Shown: piece by piece, positions 8,206 through 16,790 of the stretch | How the letters are laid out: every line of letters starts with the position of its first letter | Numbering within the stretch: the first letter of the stretch is position 1 | DNA from: Lysobacter arenosi | GTDB lineage: Bacteria; Pseudomonadota; Gammaproteobacteria; Xanthomonadales; Xanthomonadaceae | Assembly (NCBI RefSeq): GCF_016613475.2 | Contig: NZ_CP071517.1 | Location: 2,480,001 to 2,544,000, forward strand | Reading direction: 5' to 3' | Length of the DNA stretch: 64,000 nucleotides | Translations under genes and position numbers: made by a program | Notes under the pieces: generated by a model | The model's database searches: none | The model's input: the letters and a program-made list of their open reading frames with translations, nothing else | Told to the model about the DNA's origin: nothing

Positions 8206-8537
8206 GGATCGACCCGGCAGCTTCAGTACAACTGGACGCGAGGACCTGGCAGGCCATCATCGACTCGCTTCCCGAGCGCGTGCAGAAGCGCGCCAGGAAG
8301 CACAGCGGCGAGTACCAGCGATTCGTCGAATCGGTGATCTGGGTAGCGTGGGTCGATGCGCGCTGGCCGGAACTACCCGCGGATCGCGGCGCGTGGCGAT
8401 CGGTTCGCGGACGCTTCCTGCATTGGAACCGCTGCCGATTGTGGGAGGTTGTTGCACCTCATATCGGCCCGGAGGCGTCCGTGCACTTGCTGCTGCGGGT
8501 CGCCAGAGCCGGTCAGCCGCAGTCGCCCGGCGATTGA
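8190..8537 (+). CDS. stand-alone IS5-type transposase N-terminal (DUF4096-like) domain protein
   Basis: 115 aa. The core LDARTWQAIIDSLPE ... RFVESVIWVAWVDARW, PELPADRGAWRSV, RGRFLHWNRCRLWEVV matches the pattern of the helix-turn-helix domain at the start of many IS5/IS4 transposases (DUF4096, PF13340). The DDE catalytic domain is missing and no inverted repeats or transposase remainder follow. AGGTG precedes the ATG at normal spacing and the gene overlaps 7873-8205. Either a decayed insertion sequence or a domesticated DNA-binding protein. Confidence 0.6.
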   Translation: MHTGVRIDPAASVQLDARTWQAIIDSLPERVQKRARKHSGEYQRFVESVIWVAWVDARWPELPADRGAWRSVRGRFLHWNRCRLWEVVAPHIGPEASVHLLLRVARAGQPQSPGD

Positions 8538-8655
8538 TGCCGGGGAAGCAACACGGGGTGTCCGTGGCAGACCTTCCAGCCGACCGACACCTGACCTAAG
8601 GTGCCCGGACACAACGCATCGTTCGAGTTTCCCCTTCCCCGATCGGAGAACCGAG

Positions 8656-9438
8656 ATGAACTCCCTGCTTGCCGGACTTGCCCTTGCTGCCGCCACCGCG
8701 TTGACTGCGAACGCTTCCGCGCAGACCGCAAAACCCACCGTCGTCCTGGTTCACGGCGCCTTTGCGGATGCTTCGAGCTGGAACAACGTCATCCGTATTC
8801 TGAAAAGAGACGGTTACCCAGTGATCGCGGTTGCCAATCCGTTGCGCAGTGTCAGCGCCGACGGCGCCTACCTGTCCAACCTGGTGGGTAGCATTTCGAC
8901 GCCAGTCGTCCTGGTGGGGCATTCGTACGGCGGCAGTGTCATCACGGAGGCAGCTCGCGGCCATGGCAACGTCAAAGCGCTGGTCTATGTCAGCGCGTTT
9001 GCCCCAGAGGCGGGCGAGACGGCCGCAGCGCTTTCCGGCAGGTTCCCGGGAAGTACGCTCGGCCCGACGCTCGCTCCGCCCGTGACGCTCCCCAATGGCG
9101 GCGTGGACCTCTACATCCAGCCGCAGAAGTTTCACGACCAGTTCGCGGCGGATGTTCCAGCGGCGGATGCGGCCCTGATGGCGGCAACGCAGCGCCCCAT
9201 CACCGAGGCCGCACTCAACGAGAAGTCAGGTGCTCCGTCATGGGACAGCATCCCCTCGTGGTTCATCTACGGCGACCAGGACAAGAACATCCCGCCGAAG
9301 GCGCTGGCGTTCATGGCGCAGCGTGCGCATTCGAGGCAGACGGATGTCATCCGCGGCGCCTCGCACGTGGTGATGGTGTCCCATCCGGAGCCGGTCGCAA
9401 AGCTGATCGCGCGCGCAAGCGCCGACGCAACTCACTGA
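8656..9438 (+). CDS. secreted alpha/beta hydrolase
   Basis: 260 aa. Signal peptide MNSLLAGLALAAATALTANASAQ, then an alpha/beta hydrolase: oxyanion loop LVHGAFADASSW, nucleophile Ser90 in VGHSYGGSV, acid in YGDQDKNIPP and His in GASHVVMVSHP. This is the EstC/pyrethroid-hydrolase-like group of short esterases. Start placed at the ATG before the signal peptide; the frame open to 8356 upstream is unsupported. Convergent with the SnoaL-like gene, 22 bp apart. Substrate unknown. Confidence 0.85.
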   Translation: MNSLLAGLALAAATALTANASAQTAKPTVVLVHGAFADASSWNNVIRILKRDGYPVIAVANPLRSVSADGAYLSNLVGSISTPVVLVGHSYGGSVITEAARGHGNVKALVYVSAFAPEAGETAAALSGRFPGSTLGPTLAPPVTLPNGGVDLYIQPQKFHDQFAADVPAADAALMAATQRPITEAALNEKSGAPSWDSIPSWFIYGDQDKNIPPKALAFMAQRAHSRQTDVIRGASHVVMVSHPEPVAKLIARASADATH

Positions 9439-9460
9439 GCCGGCGAACTTGCCCCGCGGT

Positions 9461-9877
9461 TCACTTTCGAGGAGGCAGGAATCCCCTCGCCATCGTCAAG
9501 TCCGGCCACGGCGAGACCGTCTCGCCAGCCACCCTCCATTCCCCATCGACTTTGCGCAATCGCAGCTCATACAAGGCCGGATCCGCCTCGTGGCTCATCC
9601 TGCGGTAGAGGAGCACCGTGGCCAGGTCCTGCTGCTCCTCAATGTGAAGAATTCGCCGTTCGGTCGATAGCGGAGCATCGCCTGCGTCGCGTCGGTCGCG
9701 GAACTCGCCGAGGATCTCGTCCTTCGAGAACCGAGCAACGCCGCCTTGTGGCGTCACCACCAGGAAGCCGAGGTCCTCGGTATACAGCGCCTGCATCTCC
9801 TCGATGCGGTAGTGACTGCCGGTCTCGGCAAGTAAATCGATGAAGCGGACTATTTCCGGATTGTGTTGCACATTCAT
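9461..9877 (-). CDS. SnoaL/NTF2-like protein
   Basis: 138 aa without a signal peptide. NTF2-like layout: N-terminal helices (MNVQHNPEIVRFIDLLAETG), 'EMQALYTEDLGFLVV', 'ARFSKDEILGEFRDRRD', then a strand series ending DGEWRVAGETVSPWP. AAGGA lies 8 nt before the ATG. It is 26 bp downstream of the SDR gene at 9904-10653 in the same direction, so the two probably form an operon; an accessory or isomerase role alongside the dehydrogenase is only a guess. Confidence 0.75.
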   Translation of the reverse strand: MNVQHNPEIVRFIDLLAETGSHYRIEEMQALYTEDLGFLVVTPQGGVARFSKDEILGEFRDRRDAGDAPLSTERRILHIEEQQDLATVLLYRRMSHEADPALYELRLRKVDGEWRVAGETVSPWPDLTMARGFLPPRK

Positions 9878-9903
9878 ATCGAAATTCCTTTGTCAGTGTG
9901 AGG

Positions 9904-10653
9904 TCATGCCAAGAACATGCCGCCGTCGACGCGAAGCTCGGTTCCATTGACGAAGCGGCTTTCGTCCGAGGCCAGGAACAGCGCGGCGTGGGCCAGTTCA
10001 TCTGCCTCGCCCAGTCGGCCCGCCGGAATGCGTTGGGTCATCGAGCGCAGGAAGTCGGGACGGTCTGCTTCCGGAACACCGAGCTTCTCCAAGATCGAGG
10101 TATCGACCGGTCCGGGGCTGAGCACGTTCACCCGCACTCGCCGCTCCTTGAACTCCAACGCCCAGCTGCGCGCGAAGGCCTCCATTGCCGCCTTGGATCC
10201 GGCGTACACCGCATGCCCCTCAAGCACCTTCGTTGATGCGAGCGAGCTGGTCAGGATGATGCTGCCACCGTCGTGGACGACGGGTGCGATGGCTTGGACT
10301 CCGAAGAACACGCCGCGCGTGTTGACGCCGAACTGCGCGTCGAATTCCGCCGGGCTGACCTGCGCGGAAGGCGTGATGGTCAACACGCCGGCATTGGCCA
10401 TGTAGATGTCGAGCGCGCCGAATCGGCGGCGCACCTCGTCCGCTACGGCGGCGTGGTGCTCGATGTCCGCGACGTCGCCTCGAATACCGAGGGCATCGTG
10501 GCCGATCGCCTGCACCGCGGCTTCAAGCACGTCGCTCCGCCGCGCCGTCACTATGACCTGCGCGCCATGCCTGGCAAACAGTTGCGCTGTCGCCAGACCG
10601 ATTCCACTGTTCCCGCCCGTGATGAGGGCGACCTTGTTCTCGAGACGTTTCAT
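9904..10653 (-). CDS. SDR-family oxidoreductase
   Basis: 249 aa classical short-chain dehydrogenase. Cofactor motif TGGNSGIG (12-19), NAG (87-89), catalytic Ser136/137 (LTSSLAS), Tyr150 and Lys154 (YAGSK), and the PGPVDT loop. Arg in TARRSD at the end of beta-2 suggests NADP(H) preference. Divergent from a LysR gene 98 bp away, which is the usual arrangement of a LysR regulator with its target. Substrate unknown. Confidence 0.9.
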   Translation of the reverse strand: MKRLENKVALITGGNSGIGLATAQLFARHGAQVIVTARRSDVLEAAVQAIGHDALGIRGDVADIEHHAAVADEVRRRFGALDIYMANAGVLTITPSAQVSPAEFDAQFGVNTRGVFFGVQAIAPVVHDGGSIILTSSLASTKVLEGHAVYAGSKAAMEAFARSWALEFKERRVRVNVLSPGPVDTSILEKLGVPEADRPDFLRSMTQRIPAGRLGEADELAHAALFLASDESRFVNGTELRVDGGMFLA

Positions 10654-10751
10654 TGATCGATGCCTGCGTAGTGTGGTCCCCACGATATGTGGCGCCCACT
10701 TCGATCGACCAGACCGCTGTCCCTCACTACTGTTGTGCTTAGGAGTCAACA

Positions 10752-11642
10752 ATGAACCTCCTGAATCAGATGCCGAGCCTCATCGCCTTCGTGCGCAGCG
10801 TCGAGGCGGGATCGTTCAGCGCCGCTGCGCGCATCGCCGGCATGACGCCTTCCGCAGTATCCAAGGGCATCGGTCGCCTGGAAGGCGAGTTGGGTGCGAA
10901 GCTGTTTCGTCGATCCACGCGCCACCTGAGCCTGACGCCGGACGGCCAGGCCTTCTTCGAACGGGTGGCGCCGCTACTGCGCGGGATCGACGACTCCGCC
11001 GACGCGGTCCGAGCAGGTGGCGACGCTCGTGGCGTTCTTCGCATCAGCATGCCCGGCGAGATTGGCCGCCTGTTGCTGGAACCCATCACCAGGACGTTTC
11101 TGGCGCGTCACGAAGGTTTGGAACTGGACATGTCGTTATCCGATCGGCACGTGGAGGTGATCCGCGAGGGCTATGACGTGGTCTATCGCGTTGGCGTCGC
11201 AAGCGACAGCGAGTTGAAGTCGCGGACACTCGCGCAGCTGGACATGGTGTTGGTCGCCTCGCCTGTCCTGCTCGCGCGCCACGGCGTATCCACGTTGGAT
11301 GAGCTTCGTGAGATCCCGTTCGTGCGATACCTGCTTTACGGACGCGCCCTGCCAATCACCTTCAACGACGGAACCTCGATCCAGCCGCGCGGCCGGATAG
11401 GCCTCGACACGGGCGCTGGTCTCCGCGCGGCTGCGCTCAATGGCATGGGGGTCGCGCACTTGATGAAGTGCACCGTGCAGGACGACCTGGACAAGGGCGA
11501 CCTCGTGGAAGTCATGCCGCATCGGGGGTTGCCGCCGCTACCGCTGCGGGCGATGCACGCGTTCGGCAACCTGACACCGGCGAGGGTGCGTCTGCTCACG
11601 GAATTCATCGCTGACGAGATACAGCGGATCGTGGCGCCGTAG
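10752..11642 (+). CDS. LysR-family transcriptional regulator
   Basis: 296 aa. N-terminal winged HTH (MPSLIAFVRSVEAGSFSAAA, MTPSAVSKGIGRLEGELG, LFRRSTRHLSLTPDG) and a C-terminal substrate-binding domain. GGAG precedes the start. The short linker and MSLSDRHVEVIREGYDVVYRVG place it in the CrgA/DmlR-like subgroup. Divergent from the SDR/SnoaL genes, which are its likely targets; that link is inferred from position. Confidence 0.9.
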   Translation: MNLLNQMPSLIAFVRSVEAGSFSAAARIAGMTPSAVSKGIGRLEGELGAKLFRRSTRHLSLTPDGQAFFERVAPLLRGIDDSADAVRAGGDARGVLRISMPGEIGRLLLEPITRTFLARHEGLELDMSLSDRHVEVIREGYDVVYRVGVASDSELKSRTLAQLDMVLVASPVLLARHGVSTLDELREIPFVRYLLYGRALPITFNDGTSIQPRGRIGLDTGAGLRAAALNGMGVAHLMKCTVQDDLDKGDLVEVMPHRGLPPLPLRAMHAFGNLTPARVRLLTEFIADEIQRIVAP

Positions 11643-11648
11643 CGTTAA

Positions 11649-11668
11649 CCGCCCCCTCAGTGGGGCGG
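11649..11668. terminator. hairpin between convergent genes
   Basis: CCGCCCC (11649-11655) pairs with GGGGCGG (11662-11668) around a 6-nt loop, at the meeting point of the LysR and SDR genes and overlapping the last codons of the SDR gene. No T run, so a rho-independent role is uncertain. Confidence 0.35.
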
Positions 11669-12526
11669 GAGGTTCGCCAGGAAGTCGAGATTCGCGCCAG
11701 CCCGATCGGTCGAGAGCGTGACCTCCTCCCACGCCCTAGCCGCCTCGTCGCGGGCGTGTTCGGCGGCCCGGATCGCCGACAACGCATCGCTGCCGAGGAT
11801 CAGGTGGTTGGGCAGCTCGTCCGCCCGTGACAGGTTGAACATCGCTTTCGCGTACTTGGCCAGATCGCCGATTTCGTGGCCCGCCAGTGTTTGCAGGATC
11901 CCGATCACGCGGCCCACGCTCGGCTCGTACTCGGGCAGCAGCACGGGGGTCGCCGTGCCGGCCGAGGCGGCCCACCTGGTCGGCATGCTGCCCGGCTCCA
12001 CCGCGACCGTATGCACACCAAACCCGCGGAGCTCCTTGGCGATGGATTCGGTGAATCCTCCGACCGCCCACTTGGCCGCGTGGTAGGCGGCCATCCCGGG
12101 TGCGCCCAGGCGCCCCGCACCGGAGGAGATGTTGATGATATGGCCCGATTGCTGCTGGCGCATGGTGGGGATCGCGGCACGCACCAGGTTCACCACGCCA
12201 TAGAAGTTGGCGTCGATCTGCGCGTTGAAGTCCGCTGGCGGCATCTGTTCGAATGGCCCTACCCTGGCGAAGCCTGCGTTGTTCACCAGCACATCGAGTC
12301 GTCCGAACTCGCGGAGCGCAACCTCCACGGCGATCTCTGCCTGCGCGGGGTCGGTGACGTCGAGCGCCGCGAGCGCCACGCGACCCGCGTACTTGTCACG
12401 CAGCTCCGCCACGACTTCCGGGCGCCTGGCGGTGGCCACAAGCCGGTCCCCCTGTTCCAGGACGTGCTCGGCGATCGCACGCCCAAGACCACTGGCGCTT
12501 CCCGTAATCAACCAGACTTTGGACAC
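11657..12526 (-). CDS. SDR-family oxidoreductase under MerR-type control
   Basis: 289 aa. TGSASGLG cofactor loop (8-15), TARRPE after beta-2 (NADP-type), NNAG (82-85), catalytic Ser135 region (NISSGAG), Tyr148 and Lys152 (YHAAK), PGSMPT loop. The longer C-terminal part is typical of the retinol-dehydrogenase-like extended group. The start codon is GTG, supported by AAGGGA 7 nt upstream. A 19-bp-spacer promoter with an internal dyad lies just before it and a MerR gene is divergent, so induction by the MerR protein is likely. Confidence 0.9.
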   Translation of the reverse strand: MSKVWLITGSASGLGRAIAEHVLEQGDRLVATARRPEVVAELRDKYAGRVALAALDVTDPAQAEIAVEVALREFGRLDVLVNNAGFARVGPFEQMPPADFNAQIDANFYGVVNLVRAAIPTMRQQQSGHIINISSGAGRLGAPGMAAYHAAKWAVGGFTESIAKELRGFGVHTVAVEPGSMPTRWAASAGTATPVLLPEYEPSVGRVIGILQTLAGHEIGDLAKYAKAMFNLSRADELPNHLILGSDALSAIRAAEHARDEAARAWEEVTLSTDRAGANLDFLANLPPH

Positions 12527-12556
12527 GTGGTATTCCCTTGAAATGGACTGGCGCCG

Positions 12557-12587
12557 ACTCTACGTATGGAGCGCACTCCATGGTCAA
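12557..12587 (-). promoter_or_regulatory. MerR-type promoter/operator for the SDR gene
   Basis: On the minus strand a -35 TTGACC (12587-12582) and a -10 TAGAGT (12562-12557) are separated by exactly 19 bp. Between them lies the dyad ATGGAG-TGCG-CTCCAT (12581-12566). A 19-bp spacer with a central dyad is the hallmark of MerR-activated promoters. The -10 is about 30 bp before the GTG start of the SDR gene. Confidence 0.75.
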
Positions 12588-12598
12588 GAGGCACGTGC

Positions 12599-13006
12599 AT
12601 GCTCATTTCCGAGTTCTCGAAGGTGTCCGGGCTGAGCCGTGACACGATCCGTTTCTACGTTCAGCTCGGCTTATTCAAGCCTGCGCGAGGCGTCAGGGGC
12701 GGGCGAAACGCCTATCAGGAGTTCACCCAGGATGACCTCAAGGCTGCCAAGACGGTGCGCGCCGGCCAGTCGCTCGGCCTCAGCCTGAAAGATATTGCGC
12801 AGCTGGAAAGCGAGCGGCGCGAACGGGGAATCGGCAACGAGCGTCGCCTGGAGATCCTTCACAAGCAGTTGAAACTTCTCGAGCAGCGGAAAGCCAAGCT
12901 CGATCAAGCCACCGCATTCGTTGCGGCAAAGATCGGCTGGTTGAGCGCCGGCGGGACCGGGTCGCGGCCGGCGTTCGGCTCGTTCGAATGCCGTGACGAC
13001 GGCTGA
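12599..13006 (+). CDS. MerR-family transcriptional regulator
   Basis: 135 aa. N-terminal MerR HTH (MLISEFSKVSGLSRDTIRFY, NAYQEFTQDDLKAAKTV), followed by the dimerisation helix (LGLSLKDIAQLESERRERG ... LHKQLKLLEQRKAKLDQA). No metal-binding cysteine pair at the tail; the end GSFECRDDG has one Cys, so it is not an obvious CueR/ZntR/SoxR type and probably senses an organic compound. Start at ATG 12599; the frame to 12566 would run through the operator. Divergent from the SDR gene. Its stop is 8 bp from the end of the broken regulator gene. Confidence 0.88.
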   Translation: MLISEFSKVSGLSRDTIRFYVQLGLFKPARGVRGGRNAYQEFTQDDLKAAKTVRAGQSLGLSLKDIAQLESERRERGIGNERRLEILHKQLKLLEQRKAKLDQATAFVAAKIGWLSAGGTGSRPAFGSFECRDDG

Positions 13007-13014
13007 GTCGGGCG

Positions 13015-13640
13015 TCAGATCTCGATCATTCCGCGCCGCGCCGCCACGGTGACTGCGTGGGTTCGGTCCGACACATCGAGCTTGCCGAAGATGCTCTTCA
13101 ACAATCCTTTGACGGTCTTCCGACAGGCCAAGTTCCGCGGCGATCTGCTTGTTCGCGTATCCGGTCGACACAAGCCGAAGAATCGCGATCTCGCGCTCGC
13201 TCAGGGCTTCATCGGCGACATGAAGCGCTATCTCCTTCGCGACTTCGCGATGGACATGGCGCTGGCCACGGTGGACATTGCGGATCGCGTCGACCAAGGT
13301 CTGTACGCAGACTGCTCTTCAATAGATAGCCAACGGCACCGGCCTTCAACGCGCGAACGGCCTGCGCATCACCCGAGTAGGTGGTCAGTACGATAATTCG
13401 TGCATCCGGGAATTGTGAGCGGATCGTATTGATCGCCTCGACGCCGTTCATGCCCGGCATCTGCAGGTCCATCAACGTCACATCGGGGCGCAATGCTGCG
13501 TGGCGCTCGACAGCTTCGCTACCGTCGCGCGCCTCGCCGACCATTGTCATGTCGCTCTGGTTCTCCAGGATGGCCGCGACGCCGTCGCGGAACACCGGAT
13601 GGTCGTCGACGACCAGAATGCGGATCCTGGGCTCATTCAT
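13015..13640 (-). pseudogene. NarL-family response regulator, two frameshifts
   Basis: Receiver and HTH parts are both recognisable but in three frames. Frame 1 (from 13640, MNEPRIRILVVDDHPVF) reads through LMDLQMP and GYLLKSSLRTDL, then an extra base near 13296 shifts it; the middle frame covers VDAIRNVHRGQRHVH to AELGLSE; a net loss of two bases near 13120 shifts the end (KTVKGLLKSIFGKLDVSDRT, ARRGMIEI). The region is 626 nt, one less than the 627 nt of the intact paralogue at 6721-7347, as these two indels predict. It overlaps the kinase end by 8 nt. Decay or sequence error cannot be told apart here. Confidence 0.85.
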
Positions 13641-16600
13641 CTGCGAAGAGCCTCGCAAGGAAGTTCGGCAGCCAGTGCCGATTTCGGGTCTTGCGCCTGG
13701 CGAACGCCAACCTCGCCGGCAAGGTCAACAACACTTCGGTCCCGCCGCCATCCACGCTGCTGATGGTGAGGCTGCCACCGATCCTGTCGGCGCGCTCGCG
13801 CATTCCGACCATGCCGAAATGACCTTCCTTTCGACCGGTGGCCATGACCTGTTCGGGAATCCCACGCCCGTCGTCCCGCATGCGGATCGCCAGGTGTCTC
13901 GCGTCGTATCCGATGGCGATTTCGGCAGTGCTGGCACGCGCGTGATACGAGACATTGAGCAGCGCCTCACGCACGATCTTCGCCACCTCGGCCGCGACTA
14001 GGGGGTCAACTGCGCGTGCTCGACCCTCCAGGACGATGCGCACAGGAATCGGCGGATCGAATGGGGTTTCGGCCACCAGTTGTTCGACGCGCTCGCCCAG
14101 GTCAGCGGTGGTTTCATGGCCGCGCAGATCCCACACGCGGTCGCGGGCATCCACAACCACCTTGTCCGCAGCGTCCAGCGCCGCTTCCAGCTGCCGCTTC
14201 GAACCGTTTTCGTGGGGGATCCGGTCCGCGGCGGCCTGAAAGCGCAGAATGAGGCCCTGAACGCCCTGCAGCAGCGTGTCATGGAGTTCGCGCGCGATGC
14301 GCTCGCGCTCTTGCGTTCGCTCCTCCAGCCGGCTACGGATACGGGCGGTGACCTGCACGACGCGCAGGCGATACAGGCCCCAAAGCACAAGGATCGTTAC
14401 GAAAGCGCAGAGCAGGACAAACCATTTTGTCTGGACGAACGCCGGGCGGATCTCGAACTCGAGCGAGGTTCCGTTCCTGTTCCACACACCGTCGCTGTTC
14501 GCGGCAATCACGCGGAACCGGTACTTGCCAGGGGCCAGATTTGTATAGAACGCTTGCCGCCTCGGACCCGGGTCGACCCATGCGCGATCGAATCCATCCA
14601 GCATGTAGCGCACTCGGACATGCCGAGGGTCAGCAAAGCTCAGCACCGCAAAGTCGATTTCGATCTTAGACGTCGCAGCCGGCAGCGTCAGCGAGGCCGG
14701 GTCGTGGTACATCCTGGCGTCGCCGATCAACGACCGTATCGCGATGCTGGGGGGCAACGGGTTTCGCACGATTCGGGCCGGGTCCATCCACAATGTCCCG
14801 GTCTCGGTGGCGACCCAAACGCGCCCGTCCCCGCCGCGCACGATGGAACGTTGCGAGTGCGAATGCGGTCGGCTCACGAGTCCGTCGCCGGGCCCGAGCG
14901 ACAGGGATGGCGGCGGAAGTTGCCCCTGCGAGAGCGCGCGTTCGAGTTCCGCTCGCCGAAGTCTCACCAGCGATCGTGGGTAGGCGAGCCAGATGTCGCC
15001 TTCCGGCGTATCGACGACCCCGTTGATCCGACTGCCCAGCGACGCGTTGCTCGCCAGGGCAGTCTCGGCGCCACCGGCACGATAGCGGGACAAACCGAAC
15101 GAACCGGCGGCAAAGACCGCGTCGTCGGCAACGTGCAGCGTCAACACGCTGATATCGCCGCCGCCGAAAAGCAGCGGCGTGCGCGTTCGTTGGGCGCCGT
15201 CGAACGAGATCAATCGATTTCCAGATTGGACGATGATGCCACCCGTTGGCGAACGGACCATCGTCGTGGGATAGAAGTCCGCGTGGTCGCCCGGTGGAAA
15301 CATGGTTTGCCAGCGACCATTCTGGAACCGGTGCACGCCGCTCCCGGATGCGGAGATCCAGAATCCGCCTTCCGCATCGAACGCGCAGTCGTAAATGAAG
15401 TTGTGATGTCCTGCCCGGTCGGGACGCTCGATGACGCGGCGGACGCTGCCGTTCGCCCAGACTTGGATCTGCTCCGGCAAGCCGATCCAGAGTGCGCCGT
15501 CGCTTGCCTCACACAGGCTTTCCGGCTCCACCACGTCGCGCACGATCGGTTCGGGCTTGTGGCCCGGCCTGGCGCGATAGACGATGCGCGCCTGGCCGAT
15601 GTAGACGCTGCCATCGGCGCCGACCAGAAGTTTGTCGCCAAAGACCGCTGGAGAAGTGAGCGCGGGTTCCGAGATCAGCGTAGCGGGTCGAAACTTGTCC
15701 AGACCGCCTTCGGTCGCCACCCATATATTGCCCTCCCGATCCTCCATCGCCTGCGTAGTCACATCCGCCGACAGCCCATCCTCGCTGGTGAAGGATTCGG
15801 CTCCGTCGCCGCTGCTGTTCTGGTCAGCATCCGCCATGGTCAGCCGTTTCACGCCGTCGTGGCGCGTGGTCAACCAGAGGTTGCCCTCGCGGTCGAACAG
15901 CGGCGCCCCCCGGAGCTTCACGTTGTCCAGGTGATACGCGCCTGCGCCGTCCGGTGCGTCACGTCCACCCGCTCCGGTAATGGCGTAGACGCGATCCTGC
16001 TGAGACAACCAGATGCGTCCCTGCGGATCCTTCGACACCCTGGCAAGAGGGGTCGGGCTGACCATCTCGAATCGGTCGGCCCCTGCGGCCAAACGGACGA
16101 TGCCCGTGCTGCATGCGATCCAGAGCGCGCCATCGTCGGCCACCAGCATGTTGGTGGAGTTGCTTTTGGGAAGGCCGTCGGCGGCACTGTATCGGCGCCA
16201 CATGCCGTCGTGATAGCGGAGCACTTCCGCGTCGTAGCTGGCGGTCAGCGCCCAGATGGAGCCGTCGCTGCCTTCGGCCATCTGCACGATTCGACTCGGT
16301 GCCATCCCGGTATCGAGAATGCGCAGCACGCCTTGCCGGTAGATCGCGAATCGCAGTGAAGACAGGAAGTTGGTCCAGACGTCGCCGTTCCGCGTGACCA
16401 GCACGGTGCTGGGCAGCTCATGCCGGCGGCCGTCCGCTTCGGGCAACAGCTGCTCGAATCGTGAGCCGTCGAACCGGAACAGACCGTCGCCCGTCGCGAG
16501 CCAGAGAAAGCCCTCGCGCCCCTGCGCCATGGCCACGACAGGTGCCGGCGCTTCACTGCCATCGAGCCAGCGCTGGTGCACGTAGTGCGCCAAGGGGTGA

Positions 16601-16677
16601 GGTTCCTTGGCTGACCCGGCGAACGGCATGCTCGCCAGGGCGAAGAACAGCAGGGCTGCGGATGACCACCTTGTCAT
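13633..16677 (-). CDS. two-component regulator propeller-domain sensor histidine kinase
   Basis: 1014 aa from ATG 16677 (an ATG at 16719 with AGGG 8 nt upstream is possible). Signal peptide, then about 650 residues of beta-propeller repeats (recurring REGFLWLATGDGLFRFDG, DGSIWALT, REGNIWVATEGGLDKF), a Y_Y_Y domain (YMLDGFDRAWVDPGPRRQAFYTNLAPGKY), one transmembrane helix (WFVLLCAFVTILVLWGLYRL), HisKA_3 dimerisation domain with phosphoacceptor His about residue 799 (IARELHDTLLQGVQ) and an HATPase domain (RDDGRGIP, FGMVGMRERADRIGG). A periplasmic propeller sensing glycans or other ligands is the family norm. Its partner regulator gene immediately downstream is frameshifted. Confidence 0.92.
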   Translation of the reverse strand: MTRWSSAALLFFALASMPFAGSAKEPHPLAHYVHQRWLDGSEAPAPVVAMAQGREGFLWLATGDGLFRFDGSRFEQLLPEADGRRHELPSTVLVTRNGDVWTNFLSSLRFAIYRQGVLRILDTGMAPSRIVQMAEGSDGSIWALTASYDAEVLRYHDGMWRRYSAADGLPKSNSTNMLVADDGALWIACSTGIVRLAAGADRFEMVSPTPLARVSKDPQGRIWLSQQDRVYAITGAGGRDAPDGAGAYHLDNVKLRGAPLFDREGNLWLTTRHDGVKRLTMADADQNSSGDGAESFTSEDGLSADVTTQAMEDREGNIWVATEGGLDKFRPATLISEPALTSPAVFGDKLLVGADGSVYIGQARIVYRARPGHKPEPIVRDVVEPESLCEASDGALWIGLPEQIQVWANGSVRRVIERPDRAGHHNFIYDCAFDAEGGFWISASGSGVHRFQNGRWQTMFPPGDHADFYPTTMVRSPTGGIIVQSGNRLISFDGAQRTRTPLLFGGGDISVLTLHVADDAVFAAGSFGLSRYRAGGAETALASNASLGSRINGVVDTPEGDIWLAYPRSLVRLRRAELERALSQGQLPPPSLSLGPGDGLVSRPHSHSQRSIVRGGDGRVWVATETGTLWMDPARIVRNPLPPSIAIRSLIGDARMYHDPASLTLPAATSKIEIDFAVLSFADPRHVRVRYMLDGFDRAWVDPGPRRQAFYTNLAPGKYRFRVIAANSDGVWNRNGTSLEFEIRPAFVQTKWFVLLCAFVTILVLWGLYRLRVVQVTARIRSRLEERTQERERIARELHDTLLQGVQGLILRFQAAADRIPHENGSKRQLEAALDAADKVVVDARDRVWDLRGHETTADLGERVEQLVAETPFDPPIPVRIVLEGRARAVDPLVAAEVAKIVREALLNVSYHARASTAEIAIGYDARHLAIRMRDDGRGIPEQVMATGRKEGHFGMVGMRERADRIGGSLTISSVDGGGTEVLLTLPARLAFARRKTRNRHWLPNFLARLFADE

Positions 16678-16746
16678 GATCACTTCGCTTGTCGGGATTC
16701 CAGGCGGGCGGGAGCTCATGGTTATGCCCTGAGGTGGGTCAGGATG

Positions 16747-16766
16747 CTACCCCCGATCAGGGGTAG
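16747..16766. promoter_or_regulatory. palindrome in the divergent kinase/membrane-protein intergenic region
   Basis: CTACCCC-CGATCA-GGGGTAG is a perfect 7-bp inverted repeat centred between the leftward kinase gene and the rightward membrane-protein gene. Half-sites resemble the TACYYMT heptamer bound by NarL-class regulators. A similar palindrome lies at 17189-17208. Confidence 0.5.
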
Positions 16767-16790
16767 CCAGCCCCCTCGGTAGGGCATGGC

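Noticed and set aside
8190..8537. Complete insertion sequence
   Set aside because: No DDE domain, no terminal inverted repeats and no target duplication were seen around the transposase-like domain.
14080..16359. 759-codon open frame on the plus strand
   Set aside because: It lies antisense to the propeller kinase and its translation is His/Arg/Asp-rich without any domain; typical shadow frame in GC-rich DNA.
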